From Anaerosporobacter mobilis DSM 15930 (GTDB lineage: Bacteria > Bacillota > Clostridia > Lachnospirales > Lachnospiraceae), in assembly GCF_900142955.1 (NCBI RefSeq), contig NZ_FRCP01000009.1, positions 62,001 through 126,000 of the forward strand: a DNA stretch of 64,000 bases. The letters run 5' to 3'. The notes beneath the pieces were generated by a model that was not told the origin of the DNA, did not search any database, and saw only the letters and a program-made list of their open reading frames with translations. The position numbers and the translations under genes were made by a program. The stretch's first letter is position 1. Every line of letters starts with the position of its first letter. Below, piece by piece: positions 25,991 through 36,100 of the stretch.

Positions 25991-26605
25991 TTAGTTCCTT
26001 TCGACGCATACATCGTCATTCTCAACCAGGATTGCTTCGTTATTACTGAAGGGCAATAAATTCAAAGTAGAGGAATAGCTATCTACTATCTTCTGTGCAA
26101 TTTTCTTGAAAGGCGTATTGGTATAGTGTGGTACTGTATAAAACTCTATTAAACCTAAAGCATCATAGTTCACCAAGTCCGGAGCTTTTTTAATGCTATC
26201 CATATCTTTTATATATTCAATATTTTTCGATGTAACTATAGACCCTGCGGACTCCCCGATATATACTTTACCGGCATTTACTTCCTCAATAATAATTTTA
26301 TCTGCTCCCGTCCTTCTTAGCTCTTGCAACAGGAAAAAGGTATTGCCACCTGCCACATAGATAAAATCATTACCTTTTAATTTGGCACTTATTTCGTCAG
26401 ACGTGGCGGTAGTTATTTCCAAAATATCAACACATAGCCCTAATTTCTCAAGAGCTTTTTTCCCTGCCTCTACATAAAAAACAAACTCTTCCACTACGCT
26501 TGCAGTAGGTATAAAAGTTACAGTCTTACCATTCAAGTTTTCTTCAAAACCTTCTAATAAATTGGCTACATCTATGAATGATGAGGCTAAAAATAATTTT
26601 TTCAT
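25991..26605 (-). CDS. peptidase S51 family (dipeptidase E-like) protein
   Basis: A 204-residue protein of the S51/class-I-glutaminase-like fold: FIYVAGGNTFFLL, then the nucleophile elbow YIGESAGS with Ser119, and His near 159 (TVPHYTN). These are the Ser-His residues of PepE-type aspartyl dipeptidases and cyanophycinase relatives. It is cytoplasmic with no signal peptide. AAAAGGAG lies upstream of the ATG. It is divergent from the WYL regulator gene at 26711, which may control it. Confidence 0.82.
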   Translation of the reverse strand: MKKLFLASSFIDVANLLEGFEENLNGKTVTFIPTASVVEEFVFYVEAGKKALEKLGLCVDILEITTATSDEISAKLKGNDFIYVAGGNTFFLLQELRRTGADKIIIEEVNAGKVYIGESAGSIVTSKNIEYIKDMDSIKKAPDLVNYDALGLIEFYTVPHYTNTPFKKIAQKIVDSYSSTLNLLPFSNNEAILVENDDVCVERN

Positions 26606-26710
26606 ATCTTGCTTCTTCTCCTTTTCTAATTTCTTTAGTTACAGTATAATATAAAAGTTATCATTTAGCGATACCTTTTGTGGCGATTAACGTAAAGAAA
26701 AGGATAACCT

Positions 26711-27652
26711 ATGAATAAATCAGAAAGATTAAATGATATGATGTTATTTCTAAATGGAAAAAATTCATTCAATTTGAGAGATATAATGGATAAGTATGAA
26801 ATATCAAAAAGTACGGCACTAAGAGACGTAGATGCTCTAGAAAAAATAGGTATGCCCATATATTCTCAACATGGAAGGAATGGCTATTACGGAATACTTC
26901 GTAATAGACTTTTATCCCCTATTGTTTTTAATATTGATGAAGTTTTTGCTTTATATTTTTCAATGATTACATTACGTGCCTATGAAACCACTCCCTTTCA
27001 TTTAAATATAGAAAAACTAAAGGGAAAATTTGAAAGTTGCTTATCCCAAGAAAAAGTAGAAATGCTCCACAGAGTAGAAAAAGTATTCAGTCTAGCTTCT
27101 GTTCAGCATGCTAATCCATGCCAATTTTTAAGTGATATCTTGCAGTATTCCATTGAGGAAAAAGTCTGTGATGTAACCTATCGAAAAAATGAGGTTGATA
27201 CAAAGTATCATATTCAATTTTTCAACATTTCATCAGCATATGGACAATGGTATGCTACGGGATATAACTTTGAAACAGACAGTACTCAAGTATTCCGTTG
27301 TGATAAAGTTTTAGGAATTGGAGAAAACAATCAATATTATTCTAAACCATTTTCCGAATTTATGAAGCCTTCCGATGTATTGTACAAAAAGCATGGAGCT
27401 ATTGATTTTGAAGTTGAAATATCAAAAAATGGTATTGACTTATTTCATAAAGAACACTATCCGTCAATGCAACTGCTCTGTGAAAACGGTCAATATTTTA
27501 TTCGCGGTTTTTATAACATGGGAGAAGAAACCTTTATTACAAATTACTTTATGTATTACGGTGAAAACATACTATCCATAAAACCAATAACACTCAAAAA
27601 TTTGATTATTGAAAAGGTCAGTATTCTTAAAAATTATTTTTCTGAAATATAG
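26711..27652 (+). CDS. HTH-WYL transcriptional regulator (YafY/DeoR-like)
   Basis: A 313-residue regulator. The N-terminal winged helix (NLRDIMDKYEISKSTALRDVDALEKIG) is the HTH_11 type; the middle has the WYL domain (about 140-230, with VCDVTYRK and QWYATGYN) and a C-terminal WCX-like extension. WYL domains sense nucleic acid or other ligands. AAAGGATAACCT precedes the ATG. The gene diverges from the S51 peptidase with about 105 bases between the starts. Confidence 0.85.
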   Translation: MNKSERLNDMMLFLNGKNSFNLRDIMDKYEISKSTALRDVDALEKIGMPIYSQHGRNGYYGILRNRLLSPIVFNIDEVFALYFSMITLRAYETTPFHLNIEKLKGKFESCLSQEKVEMLHRVEKVFSLASVQHANPCQFLSDILQYSIEEKVCDVTYRKNEVDTKYHIQFFNISSAYGQWYATGYNFETDSTQVFRCDKVLGIGENNQYYSKPFSEFMKPSDVLYKKHGAIDFEVEISKNGIDLFHKEHYPSMQLLCENGQYFIRGFYNMGEETFITNYFMYYGENILSIKPITLKNLIIEKVSILKNYFSEI

Positions 27653-28061
27653 AACAGATTTTTGATACACAGGCTGCCTCTTATATATATTATTTATGTT
27701 TATAAAGCAATAGCATATTTGTGAAAAAAGGTAGTAAAAGGTTAAAAATTATAGAAAAATGTAGAAAAAGGCATTGATTTTTACCTCATCCTACTATAGT
27801 ATAGACGTAATATATCAAAAAAATTTGAGTAAATGCTCAAAAAATACATATCCTTGTGTGTTTCGTATAATTATGATATAATTTTTTGTGTTTTTTAGAA
27901 TCGTTTTGATAGTAAAGGAATACTATATGAAAGGATTGTTCTGATTAGACACAGCGGATACTCAGATGTATAATGGCTCACTGTATGTAGGTGGAGGCGG
28001 TATGTTTGTCGTTGAGGTAGATGTAAATAAATGATTTGGTAATTGAATGGAGGAATACAAA
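27653..28061 (+). other. intergenic region with possible gene remnant
   Basis: A 409-base AT-rich stretch. An open stretch at about 27950-28034 reads LDTADTQMYNGSLYVGGGG and ends MFVVEVDVNK-stop; it has no start of its own and looks like the C-terminal end of a lost gene. A possible promoter (TTGATT at 27774) and a weak TTTGAG/CTCAAA stem (27824-27841) are also present. No complete gene is supported. Confidence 0.35.
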
Positions 28062-28223
28062 ATGTCAATGAAAGATATTGAAAAAATGAAAAAATTAATA
28101 GAAGAGAAGAAGTCCAAAGGGAGTATCTTGCAACCCGAAAAAAAGATTGGGGTTGGTAAAGTTGAAAAGAGACATAAGAATATAGGAACTGATTCAGAAA
28201 GAACTAAAAAGATATCACAATAA
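28062..28223 (+). CDS. small Lys-rich hypothetical protein (53 aa)
   Basis: A 53-residue ORF, starting MSMKDIEKMKKLIEEKKSKG and ending ERTKKISQ, with GGAGGA 7 bases before the ATG. The composition is about one quarter lysine, with a predicted amphipathic helix at the N-terminus. No family is recognised. The good ribosome binding site and the clean stop make translation likely. Confidence 0.5.
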   Translation: MSMKDIEKMKKLIEEKKSKGSILQPEKKIGVGKVEKRHKNIGTDSERTKKISQ

Positions 28224-28237
28224 CCTTAAGTTAAAAT

Positions 28238-28267
28238 TTGCTTTCGCTCAATAACATGTGGTATACT
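28238..28267 (+). promoter_or_regulatory. promoter of the small lipoprotein gene
   Basis: TTGCTT, an 18-base spacer and TATACT, 30 bases before the ATG at 28298. Confidence 0.5.
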
Positions 28268-28297
28268 ATACCAAAAAAGAGCGGGAGGTACTATTAT

Positions 28298-28648
28298 ATG
28301 AAAAAACATATACTTTTATTAATGTTAGTATTGATAACGACATTAGTAGGTTGCGGTAAAACTGAAAAGACAGATAGCCGTACACTAGATGGTTTTGTAA
28401 AAGCATTTGAAGATCAGGGATACGAGTTTGAAATTGACAAACCTATATATTCATTAATTAATGCAGAAGACGGCGTAATGTTTTATATTGGTAATTCAGC
28501 GGTTAAGATATATCAGTATAAGTCAGAAAAAGATTTAGATAATGCTAAAAAAGAAAACGATTTGCTATCTGAATGGTTGCAAAACGGAAAATTCCTATTA
28601 GAAACAAATTCGGAGGAAGCTATAGAAATCTTTAAAAGTGTTGAATAA
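28298..28648 (+). CDS. small lipoprotein
   Basis: A 116-residue protein with a lipoprotein signal peptide: MKKHILLLMLVLITTLVGCG, lipobox LVGC with Cys about residue 19. The mature part is short, acidic and lysine-rich, and has the pattern of small surface lipoproteins of unknown role. ATG at 28298 is chosen because GGGAGG lies 7 bases upstream; the in-frame ATG at 28238 lies in the promoter. Confidence 0.72.
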   Translation: MKKHILLLMLVLITTLVGCGKTEKTDSRTLDGFVKAFEDQGYEFEIDKPIYSLINAEDGVMFYIGNSAVKIYQYKSEKDLDNAKKENDLLSEWLQNGKFLLETNSEEAIEIFKSVE

Positions 28649-28674
28649 TAGTAACGTAAAAATATTGCTACAAT

Positions 28675-28711
28675 AAGAAGAGGTGTGACATACAGGTGTC
28701 ACACTTCTTTT
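28675..28711 (+). terminator. terminator after the small lipoprotein gene
   Basis: AGAGGTGTGACA and TGTCACACTTCT form an 11 of 12 stem followed by TTT. Confidence 0.8.
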
Positions 28712-28915
28712 GCTATAGTGATTTCAACAGTGTGTAATACTTTGAAGAAAATCATAAAGGCAAATAACAAGTAGAAATTACCAGTAAAAGGTAGTATAAT
28801 ATATCCAAAAAGAGTGGATACCAAAGGTACGATAAAGTTCACATACACATACACGATAACTTAAAATGCAATACGAAAGATAGTTACTTACATATTATAA
28901 ATAAGGAGAAATGGT

Positions 28916-29515
28916 ATGAAAAAGAAAATAGGTGTAAAGAAAAAAATTGTATTGCTTTTGCTTATTATAGTTGTTGCGGTTTTAGTTATCTTTCTTTCAT
29001 TTAACTTGTACATATTGGTAAGCACACCTAAGCAATATATGATAGAATCAGAGAATTACTTTGATTATCAACCACATTATGAATGTTCAGGTTATTCCTC
29101 CGCTTATGTTCTTAGAAGTCTGGGTGAAAATGCTGATGGTCTAGAGTTATACAATGATATTACCAATAAGAACAATGATGGAACGGTTGCACCCGAGAAT
29201 TTAATTGAGTTTCTTAAGACAAAGGGATACTCCGTAAATCTTTGCAATGGTACTATGTTGCAGCTGAAGAACGAAATCAGTAAAGGTACACCTGTAATCG
29301 TATTTGTACGTGTTTCACCGGGAGAAAATTATTATCACTATCTTCCGATTGTGGGCTATGACGAGAATAATCTTTATGCGGCAGAATCGTTACAATACAT
29401 GACAAACGCAGAGAACGAGCATTATAATCGAATGATTAGCAACAGGGATTTTGAAAACATGTGGGAAACAGGTATATTTAGAAAAAATATGTATATAACA
29501 ATTGGATTAAAATAA
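28916..29515 (+). CDS. membrane-anchored C39-like cysteine peptidase-fold protein
   Basis: A 199-residue protein with one N-terminal membrane helix (about 11-35) and an extracytoplasmic Peptidase_C39_2-like domain: Cys57 in HYECSGYSSAYVLR and His141 in NYYHYLPIVGYDENN, the typical Cys and His-GYD signature. No ABC transporter is fused or adjacent, so it is not a bacteriocin exporter; it may process a cell-surface peptide or act as a cell-wall hydrolase. AAGGAG lies upstream of the ATG. Confidence 0.72.
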   Translation: MKKKIGVKKKIVLLLLIIVVAVLVIFLSFNLYILVSTPKQYMIESENYFDYQPHYECSGYSSAYVLRSLGENADGLELYNDITNKNNDGTVAPENLIEFLKTKGYSVNLCNGTMLQLKNEISKGTPVIVFVRVSPGENYYHYLPIVGYDENNLYAAESLQYMTNAENEHYNRMISNRDFENMWETGIFRKNMYITIGLK

Positions 29516-29535
29516 TTATAAGAATAACATAAAAT

Positions 29536-29556
29536 TAGGAGCCAATATGGCTCCTA
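29536..29556. repeat. short perfect inverted repeat
   Basis: TAGGAGCCA and TGGCTCCTA flank the 3-base loop ATA, 20 bases after the preceding stop. There is no T-run; it may be a processed 3' end. Confidence 0.4.
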
Positions 29557-29715
29557 AGTAAGAGGGGGGAGGTTTATGAAAAATTTATCTATATTAAAAG
29601 GTAATAGGCTTCCTTCGATGAATTAATAATATCATTCAAATGTGTAGTAACTATGGAATGTTAGTGAAAATTATGTGAACGTTCTGAAAACATTTTTAGC
29701 TAAAGAGGTGATTAG

Positions 29716-30072
29716 ATGAGGGAGAGGAAAGACACAATCGATTTTTGCATTAAGTTAGAAAACGTGTATGAGGATTATCCATTTCATGATTCTAATTGGA
29801 CTGTGATGAGACATCAAGAAAATAAGAAAGCATTTGCTTGGATATTTGAAAAAGACGGTCATATATGGATTAATGTAAAATGTGATCCTGAATGGAGAGA
29901 CTTTCTAAGAAGTGCATTTACTTCAGTAGTACCAGCGTTTCATATGAATAAAGAACATTGGAATTCCATCATATTAGATGGTACAGTACCTGATAATGAA
30001 ATAGAAAAAATGATTGAAGAAAGTTATGCGCTGACAAAAGGAAAACAAAAAAAGTTATCTAAACATAGCTGA
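29716..30072 (+). CDS. MmcQ/YjbR-family protein
   Basis: A 118-residue protein of the YjbR fold, with YPFHDSNWTVMRH, the WIFEKDGHIWINVK strand pair, VVPAFHMNKEHWNSI and a final helix. YjbR proteins have a CyaY-like fold and are proposed to bind DNA, but their role is not established. AAAGAGGTG precedes the ATG. It lies 35 bases upstream of the next gene. Confidence 0.82.
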   Translation: MRERKDTIDFCIKLENVYEDYPFHDSNWTVMRHQENKKAFAWIFEKDGHIWINVKCDPEWRDFLRSAFTSVVPAFHMNKEHWNSIILDGTVPDNEIEKMIEESYALTKGKQKKLSKHS

Positions 30073-30106
30073 ACTTATTTATAAGAATACAAGGGGATAA
30101 AAGACT

Positions 30107-30709
30107 ATGAGAAAAGAATTAACTTATTTTGAGATTGGAGCTAAGTATGGAGGCAATCAGAATTGGCTTCGTGATCCAATGATGCATTTTGGAGGCTGTG
30201 CAGCATTAGCAGCTTGTGATAGCAGTATCTATTTTGCATTACACAAGAATGCAAAAGGAATTTGCCCTATGGATATATTAGATTTGAATAAACAGGATTA
30301 CATTCGATTTTCACAGAAGATGAAACCTTATTTGAAGCCACGCTTGAAAGGAATTGACCGACTTGAGATTTATGTGGAGGGTTTTGGACAGTATCTGCGA
30401 GACTGTGGGAATCATTCAATTAGTATGGAAGGTTTCTCGGGTTCGAATAAAACAACAGTGGCAAAACAAAAGGTGCGGGAACAAATTGACGCAGGAATGG
30501 TAATTCCATTTTTGATGCTTAAGCATAAGGATTCTGCATTAAAAGACTATGTATGGCATTGGTTTTTGTTGACAGGGTATGAGGAATACGAAGATGTTAT
30601 GATGGTAAAAGCTGTTACCTATGGATCGTATCAGTGGCTTGATTTCGATAATCTATGGGATACGGGATATACGAATAAAGGAGGAATGATTTTATATTCG
30701 GGTATTTAA
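30107..30709 (+). CDS. C39-fold hypothetical protein
   Basis: A 200-residue cytoplasmic protein without a signal peptide. Cys31 (MHFGGCAALAACD) and His151 (YVWHWFLLTGYEEYED) resemble a papain/C39-type Cys-His pair with the HxxxLTGY strand, and an Asp lies further on. It is not clearly related to the C39 protein at 28916 or to the BtrH-like proteins, beyond fold-level likeness. Function unknown. An AAGGGGAT ribosome binding site precedes the ATG. Confidence 0.6.
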   Translation: MRKELTYFEIGAKYGGNQNWLRDPMMHFGGCAALAACDSSIYFALHKNAKGICPMDILDLNKQDYIRFSQKMKPYLKPRLKGIDRLEIYVEGFGQYLRDCGNHSISMEGFSGSNKTTVAKQKVREQIDAGMVIPFLMLKHKDSALKDYVWHWFLLTGYEEYEDVMMVKAVTYGSYQWLDFDNLWDTGYTNKGGMILYSGI

Positions 30710-30767
30710 AATGTAGTTAGTTAGACAATTATATTGATATGCGAATGGTATAATGAGGGGGAAAACA

Positions 30768-32603
30768 ATGAAATCATTAAATGTAAAAAAAGTTCTAGTC
30801 AATATCTTTTTCTTGGCTATGTTGGTTATCTTACCTACACTTTCCGTTAAAGCGGAAGAAAATGATGATTATTTTATTGAAGATGGAATTCTAAAATATT
30901 ATTATGGTACAAGCAGTACTGCAGTTATACCAGATGGAGTAACAAGTATTGATATCTATGCATTTAGCAAACACACAGAATTGACTACTATAATAATACC
31001 AGATAGCGTTACACTAATCCGTCAAGGTGCATTTTCAGGCTGTACCAATCTAACAAGTGTAAATATCCCGGACAGTGTTTTAAGCATTGGACTTTATGCT
31101 TTTGAAAATACCCCATTGATTAAAGAAATCTCGAGTGATTTCACCGTGGCGAATGGTAATATTTTAGTGAAATATAACGGAAAAGGTGGAACAGTAACGA
31201 TTCCAGATGGGATGAAACATATCGCTGCTTATGCATTCTCAGATTTAAATAGTTTGAAAAGTGTAATAATGCCAGATAGTGTTACGAATATTGGCGAATG
31301 TGCCTTTATCGATTGCGAAAAGTTAAAAGACGTTAAGATTTCAAAGAATGCCGTTAATATAGGCAGCAATATGTTCAAAGGTTGCACTAGTTTGAAAACA
31401 GTAACCATACCAGATAGTGTTAAAATCATTGAAGAGGATGCTTTTCTTGCGTGTAGCAATCTAAAAAGTGTAAACATTCCAAATGGCGTTATATGTATTG
31501 GTGATCTTGCGTTTGCGGGGTGCAGTAGTTTGACAAGTATTAATCTTCCAAATGGACTTAAAAGAATTGGAAGTCAGGCATTTGATGGTAGCGGTTTGAA
31601 GAAGGTAGTAATACCAAAGGGGATAACCACCGTTGAAGATATGGCTTTTAGTGATTGCGATAATTTAACAAGTGTAACTATACCAAATAGTGTTACAAGT
31701 ATTGGAGCTATGGCCTTTATGTATTGTTATAAATTAGAAAAAATAACAATTCCAAAGAGCGTTACCTATATCGGTTATAAATCGTTTTATGGTGTACCAT
31801 GGTTATACAACAATAAAGATGAATTTGTTATTGCAGGTGATAATATCTTGATGCAATATAGTGGTAAGAAAAGTACCGTATCCATACCCAAAGGAGTAAA
31901 AACCATTTATGAGGAGGCTTTTGGCTATAATTGGGATATAAAAAGTGTAAAAATCCCAAGCAGCGTAACTACCATTGGAGATTACGCGTTTGCTAACTGT
32001 TTGAATTTAAAGAGTGTAACTATTCCAAAAAGCGTTACCTATATAGGTGGCGGTGCCTTTGACAATACTGCATGGTTAGAGAAATATTCGGGCGATTTTG
32101 TTGTAGTTGGTGATAATATATTAATGCATTATAAAGGTAAGGGCGGTGCTGTCACCATCCCAAACAACGTTAAAAGCATCAGCAGTGGAGCCTTTTATGA
32201 ATGCAAGAAATTGACAAGTGTGATAATTCCAAACAGTGTTACAAAGATAAGTAATGCAGTTTTTAGATATTGCGTTAACTTAAAAACTGTAACGATACCA
32301 AAGAACGTTATTAGTATTGGAGAGTATGCATTTGCTGACTGTACAAGTTTAACAAAAGTAATTATCGAAGAAGGTGCACAAAGTATTAATAGTTTTTCCT
32401 TTTATAATTGTAGTAGCTTAGAGAGCATATATATCCCTGACAGCATAACGTATATAGATGATTTCGCATTTAGTGACTGTTATAATGTGACAATCTATTG
32501 CTCGTGGGGGTCCTATGCAGATAGATATTCATTCACACATATGATACCCTGCTACCTGACAGGCGGTGAGAAAACCGTAAATGATGGTCAAGTAGAGCAA
32601 TAA
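30768..32603 (+). CDS. secreted BspA-type leucine-rich-repeat protein
   Basis: A 611-residue surface protein with a signal peptide (cleaved near SVKAEEN) and about 20 LRR_5 repeats of 22-24 residues with the pattern IPDSVTxIGxxAFxxCxxL, found across most of the mature sequence. BspA-like LRR proteins of gut and soil Clostridia bind surfaces, proteins or cells. There is no LPxTG or membrane anchor at the C-terminus. ATG at 30768 is chosen because GAGGGGG lies 7 bases upstream; the ATG at 30753 has none. The nucleotide repeats are diverged, but unit-level recombination is plausible. Confidence 0.88.
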   Translation: MKSLNVKKVLVNIFFLAMLVILPTLSVKAEENDDYFIEDGILKYYYGTSSTAVIPDGVTSIDIYAFSKHTELTTIIIPDSVTLIRQGAFSGCTNLTSVNIPDSVLSIGLYAFENTPLIKEISSDFTVANGNILVKYNGKGGTVTIPDGMKHIAAYAFSDLNSLKSVIMPDSVTNIGECAFIDCEKLKDVKISKNAVNIGSNMFKGCTSLKTVTIPDSVKIIEEDAFLACSNLKSVNIPNGVICIGDLAFAGCSSLTSINLPNGLKRIGSQAFDGSGLKKVVIPKGITTVEDMAFSDCDNLTSVTIPNSVTSIGAMAFMYCYKLEKITIPKSVTYIGYKSFYGVPWLYNNKDEFVIAGDNILMQYSGKKSTVSIPKGVKTIYEEAFGYNWDIKSVKIPSSVTTIGDYAFANCLNLKSVTIPKSVTYIGGGAFDNTAWLEKYSGDFVVVGDNILMHYKGKGGAVTIPNNVKSISSGAFYECKKLTSVIIPNSVTKISNAVFRYCVNLKTVTIPKNVISIGEYAFADCTSLTKVIIEEGAQSINSFSFYNCSSLESIYIPDSITYIDDFAFSDCYNVTIYCSWGSYADRYSFTHMIPCYLTGGEKTVNDGQVEQ

Positions 32604-32620
32604 TTACATATTTTATAGGA

Positions 32621-32672
32621 ACAAAACAAAGGAGAGGTCTGTGTTAAATCACGGACCTCTCCTTTGTTTTGT
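32621..32672 (+). terminator. terminator of the LRR gene
   Basis: A 19-bp perfect stem (ACAAAACAAAGGAGAGGTC and its complement) 18 bases after the stop; its own 3' arm ends TTTGTTTTGT. Confidence 0.88.
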
Positions 32673-33145
32673 GTACCAGGCATAACACAATTTTAGTATT
32701 AACAATAACACAATTGTGGAATAAAACATCACCATAAATTTTTAGGAGGATTTCGCTTATGCAACTTCTTTGGATACAAAACACAGATAGGTAAGACGTA
32801 AATTACTATTGAATATAAAGCGTGTAACGTGTGTGTATAGGAATATTGCATTATAAATTATGAAATCAGAGGATTAAGATAGTGGATTCTAATATTGAAA
32901 TACAACGAGATATACAAATGAGATGGTACAAATAAACATAAAAAAACAATATTTTCAATGGTTATTATTGACAATATACAAATAAGTATGATAAATTAAT
33001 CTTATAAATTCGAAATATTTCGAAAAATAAAATAATGTTTGTTAGAGGGCTATGCAAATCAGAAAAATGAGTTGGGAAGAAAAATTTTTATGAATTTTAC
33101 ATATGCTTTACGGTATGTGAAAAATATATTTTATGGGGGATTTTT
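32673..33145 (+). other. long AT-rich leader upstream of the amylase gene
   Basis: A 473-base stretch with no supported gene. It has a perfect TTGACA at 32968 with TAAATT 18 bases further on as a candidate -10, giving a leader of about 140 bases for the amylase. A short ORF with AGGAGG (32743-32793, 11 codons) is probably chance. No clear cre site was seen. Confidence 0.4.
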
Positions 33146-36100
33146 ATGCAAAAAACTAGAAAAATGTTAAGCAGTCTGTTCATTGTATTGGTCATTTTGT
33201 TTCAGTCGACCTTTAATGCATTTGCCATGGATAATACGGCAGTACAGACACAACAGACCAGTACCCAGGTTACTTCAGCGGTACAGACGACCTCGGAAGC
33301 GGATGCTTCCACCTTTTCATGGGACAACGCGACCGTATATTTTGCGTTGACTGACCGTTTTTCTAACGGTGATACCAGTAACGATCATTCTTACGGACGC
33401 GAGCTTGATCAGAACGGCAAGGTTTATTCTAATTATTTGTCGGAACCGGCTACTTTTCATGGTGGAGATCTAAAAGGTCTTACTAAGAAAGTGAATGAAG
33501 GCTATTTTACCAATCTGGGTGTAAATGCTATCTGGATTACGGCACCTTATGAGCAGATTCATGGGTGGCTTGGAGCGGACAGTTTTAGACACTATGCATA
33601 TCATGGGTATTATACTCTGGATTATACCAATGTAGATGCCAATATGGGTACGGCAAATGATCTCAAGACCTTTATTGATACCGCTCATGAAAATGGAATT
33701 CGTGTTATTTTTGATGTTGTTATGAACCATGCGGGGTATGCTACACTCAAGGATATGAATGATTTCAATTTCGGTTCTCTGACCAGCAATTGGAAGGATT
33801 ACTATTATTCCGCCTCTACCAATGCACATTGGAGTAAGGACTATCTTTACATGAATAAGGACTCTACCAACTGGGCGAGTTGGTGGGGAAATGCCTGGGT
33901 TCGTGCTTCACAAGGCTTCAATGGATATACCGGAAGTGAAAGCGGTGACGATCTGACCATGTGTCTTGCAGGGTTGCCGGACTTTAAGACCGAGACGACG
34001 AATGATCCTGGTATTCCAAAACTTCTTGAAAATAAGTGGAAGAGCGAAGGGCGTTACAATCAGGAAGTGGCTGAATTGAATAACTTCTTTAGTACCAGCG
34101 GCCTTAACCGTCAGGTATCAAATTATCAGGTGAAATGGCTGACTGACTGGGTACGTGAATATGGTGTAGATGGTTTCCGTGTGGATACCGCCAAGCATGT
34201 GCAGCAGGATGTATGGAAGACGCTAAAAGAACAGTCTGTTATTGCATTAAAAGAGTGGAAAGCCAATAATCCGGACAAGGCTCTCGATGACCTTGATTTC
34301 TGGATGACCGGTGAGGCATGGGGACATGGAGTATCTTCTTCTTCGTCCTATTTCTCCAATGGGTTTGATTCCATGATTAACTTTGGATTCCAGGGAGTGC
34401 CTACAAATATGTCTTCTTTGGAAACAACTTACAGCAATTATGCCAATGTAATTAACAGTAGTAGCAGTAATGTGAATTATCTCAGCTATATTTCGTCCCA
34501 TGATACCAGCACCTATAACCGGAGCGATCTTATCAACGGAGGTACGGCACTGTTGTTGGCACCGGGCGCCGTACAGATTTTTTATGGTGATGAAACTGCG
34601 AGACCACTGGATTTTCTCAATTGTACTTATGCGGATCAGAAATATCGTTCCGATATGAACTGGAATTCTGTAAATCAGAATGTGCTGGCTCACTGGCAGA
34701 AGATGGGCCAGTTCCGCGACAATCATATTGCAATCGGAGCCGGTCAACATAAGCTCATCAACAGTGCGCCGTATACCTTTAGCCGAACCTATGATGAGAA
34801 AGGAATTACGGATGGAATTATTGTAGTTATTGGTGCCAGTGGAGCCACTACGGTGAATGTCAGCTCAGTGTTTGGAGACGGATCGATTCTGACGGATTAT
34901 TATACCGGAGCTCAGGCAAAGGTTTCTAACGGAAAAGTTACATTTACGGCTGGAACCAATGGTGTTATATTGATTGAGGGTGCGAATAACCAACCTTCTG
35001 TTTGGATTGACCAGAGTCAAGGCGGATTCTATACCGACGCCATGACTGTAAGTATGAATTTTAAGAATGCAGATACGGCTACGTATTCACTTAATGATTC
35101 TGAAGCAGTGGAATATGCTTCAGGTGATACCATTACGTTTGGTGAAGCTGCCGCTTTTGGAACGGTCTTTACCCTAAAACTTATTGCGAAGAATGCTGAC
35201 GGTATTACGATTACCAAAACCTATACCTTTACGAAGGAAGATCCGGACCAGGTATTAACCGTACACTACTATAAACCGTCCAGTTGGGGAACACCAAATA
35301 TTTATTATTATGATGAAACGGTATCTCCAAAGAAGGAAGGAACAGCATGGCCTGGTGTAGGCATGATTAGTGAGGGAGACGGCTGGTATGTTTATAACAT
35401 TCCACTCTGGAAGGAGGCTTCTGTAATCTTTAACTATTCCGGAAATCAGATTCCGGGAGCGCAGCAAGCCGGATACCGTGTAACAACGGAATCTTGGATT
35501 AAAGATGGTGTAATTTATACACAGAATCCAGATAATCCGGTGCCTATTGTCTCCATTGATGCGAAGGAGGGAGATTTCTACACGGACGTCCTGACAATCA
35601 CTCCGACGTTGACCAATGCAGTGACAGCTTCCTATACGGTAAACGGCTCTTCGGCAACTACACTGGTTTCTGGAGATAAGATTGTAATTGGTCAGGGTGC
35701 AGCAATCGGCACGACCTTTGTCTTGGGAATTAAGGCAATGAATGCCAATGGAACTACTACCAAGACCTATACCTTTACCAAGGCAGAAGAACCAAAGGTA
35801 AATACCATTACCGTACACTACTATAAGCCATCTAACTGGGGAACTCCAAATATTTATTATTATGATGAAACGGTATCCCCAAAGAAGGAAGGAAAAGTAT
35901 GGCCTGGAACAGGCATGACCAGTGAAGGAGACGGCTGGTATTCCTATACCATTACCGACTGGGAGAAGGCCTATGTAATCTTTAACAGCAATGGCAGTCA
36001 GATTCCTGCGTCAGGAAAGACTGGATATCAAGTAACGGCAAATTCGTGGATTAAAGATGGCGTGGTTTATACAAAGAATCCGGACAATCCGGCGCCTACT

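Noticed and set aside
29576..29626. 16-codon ORF with a very strong ribosome binding site (GGGGGGAGG)
   Set aside because: Too short to support; it may be the tail of a rearranged sequence or a leader peptide, with no evidence for either.
30768..32603. LRR gene repeats as a CRISPR-like or tandem DNA array
   Set aside because: The repeats are diverged coding units in frame and explained by the LRR_5 protein pattern.
32743..32793. 11-codon ORF behind AGGAGG upstream of the amylase
   Set aside because: No sign of attenuation or conservation can be seen from the sequence.
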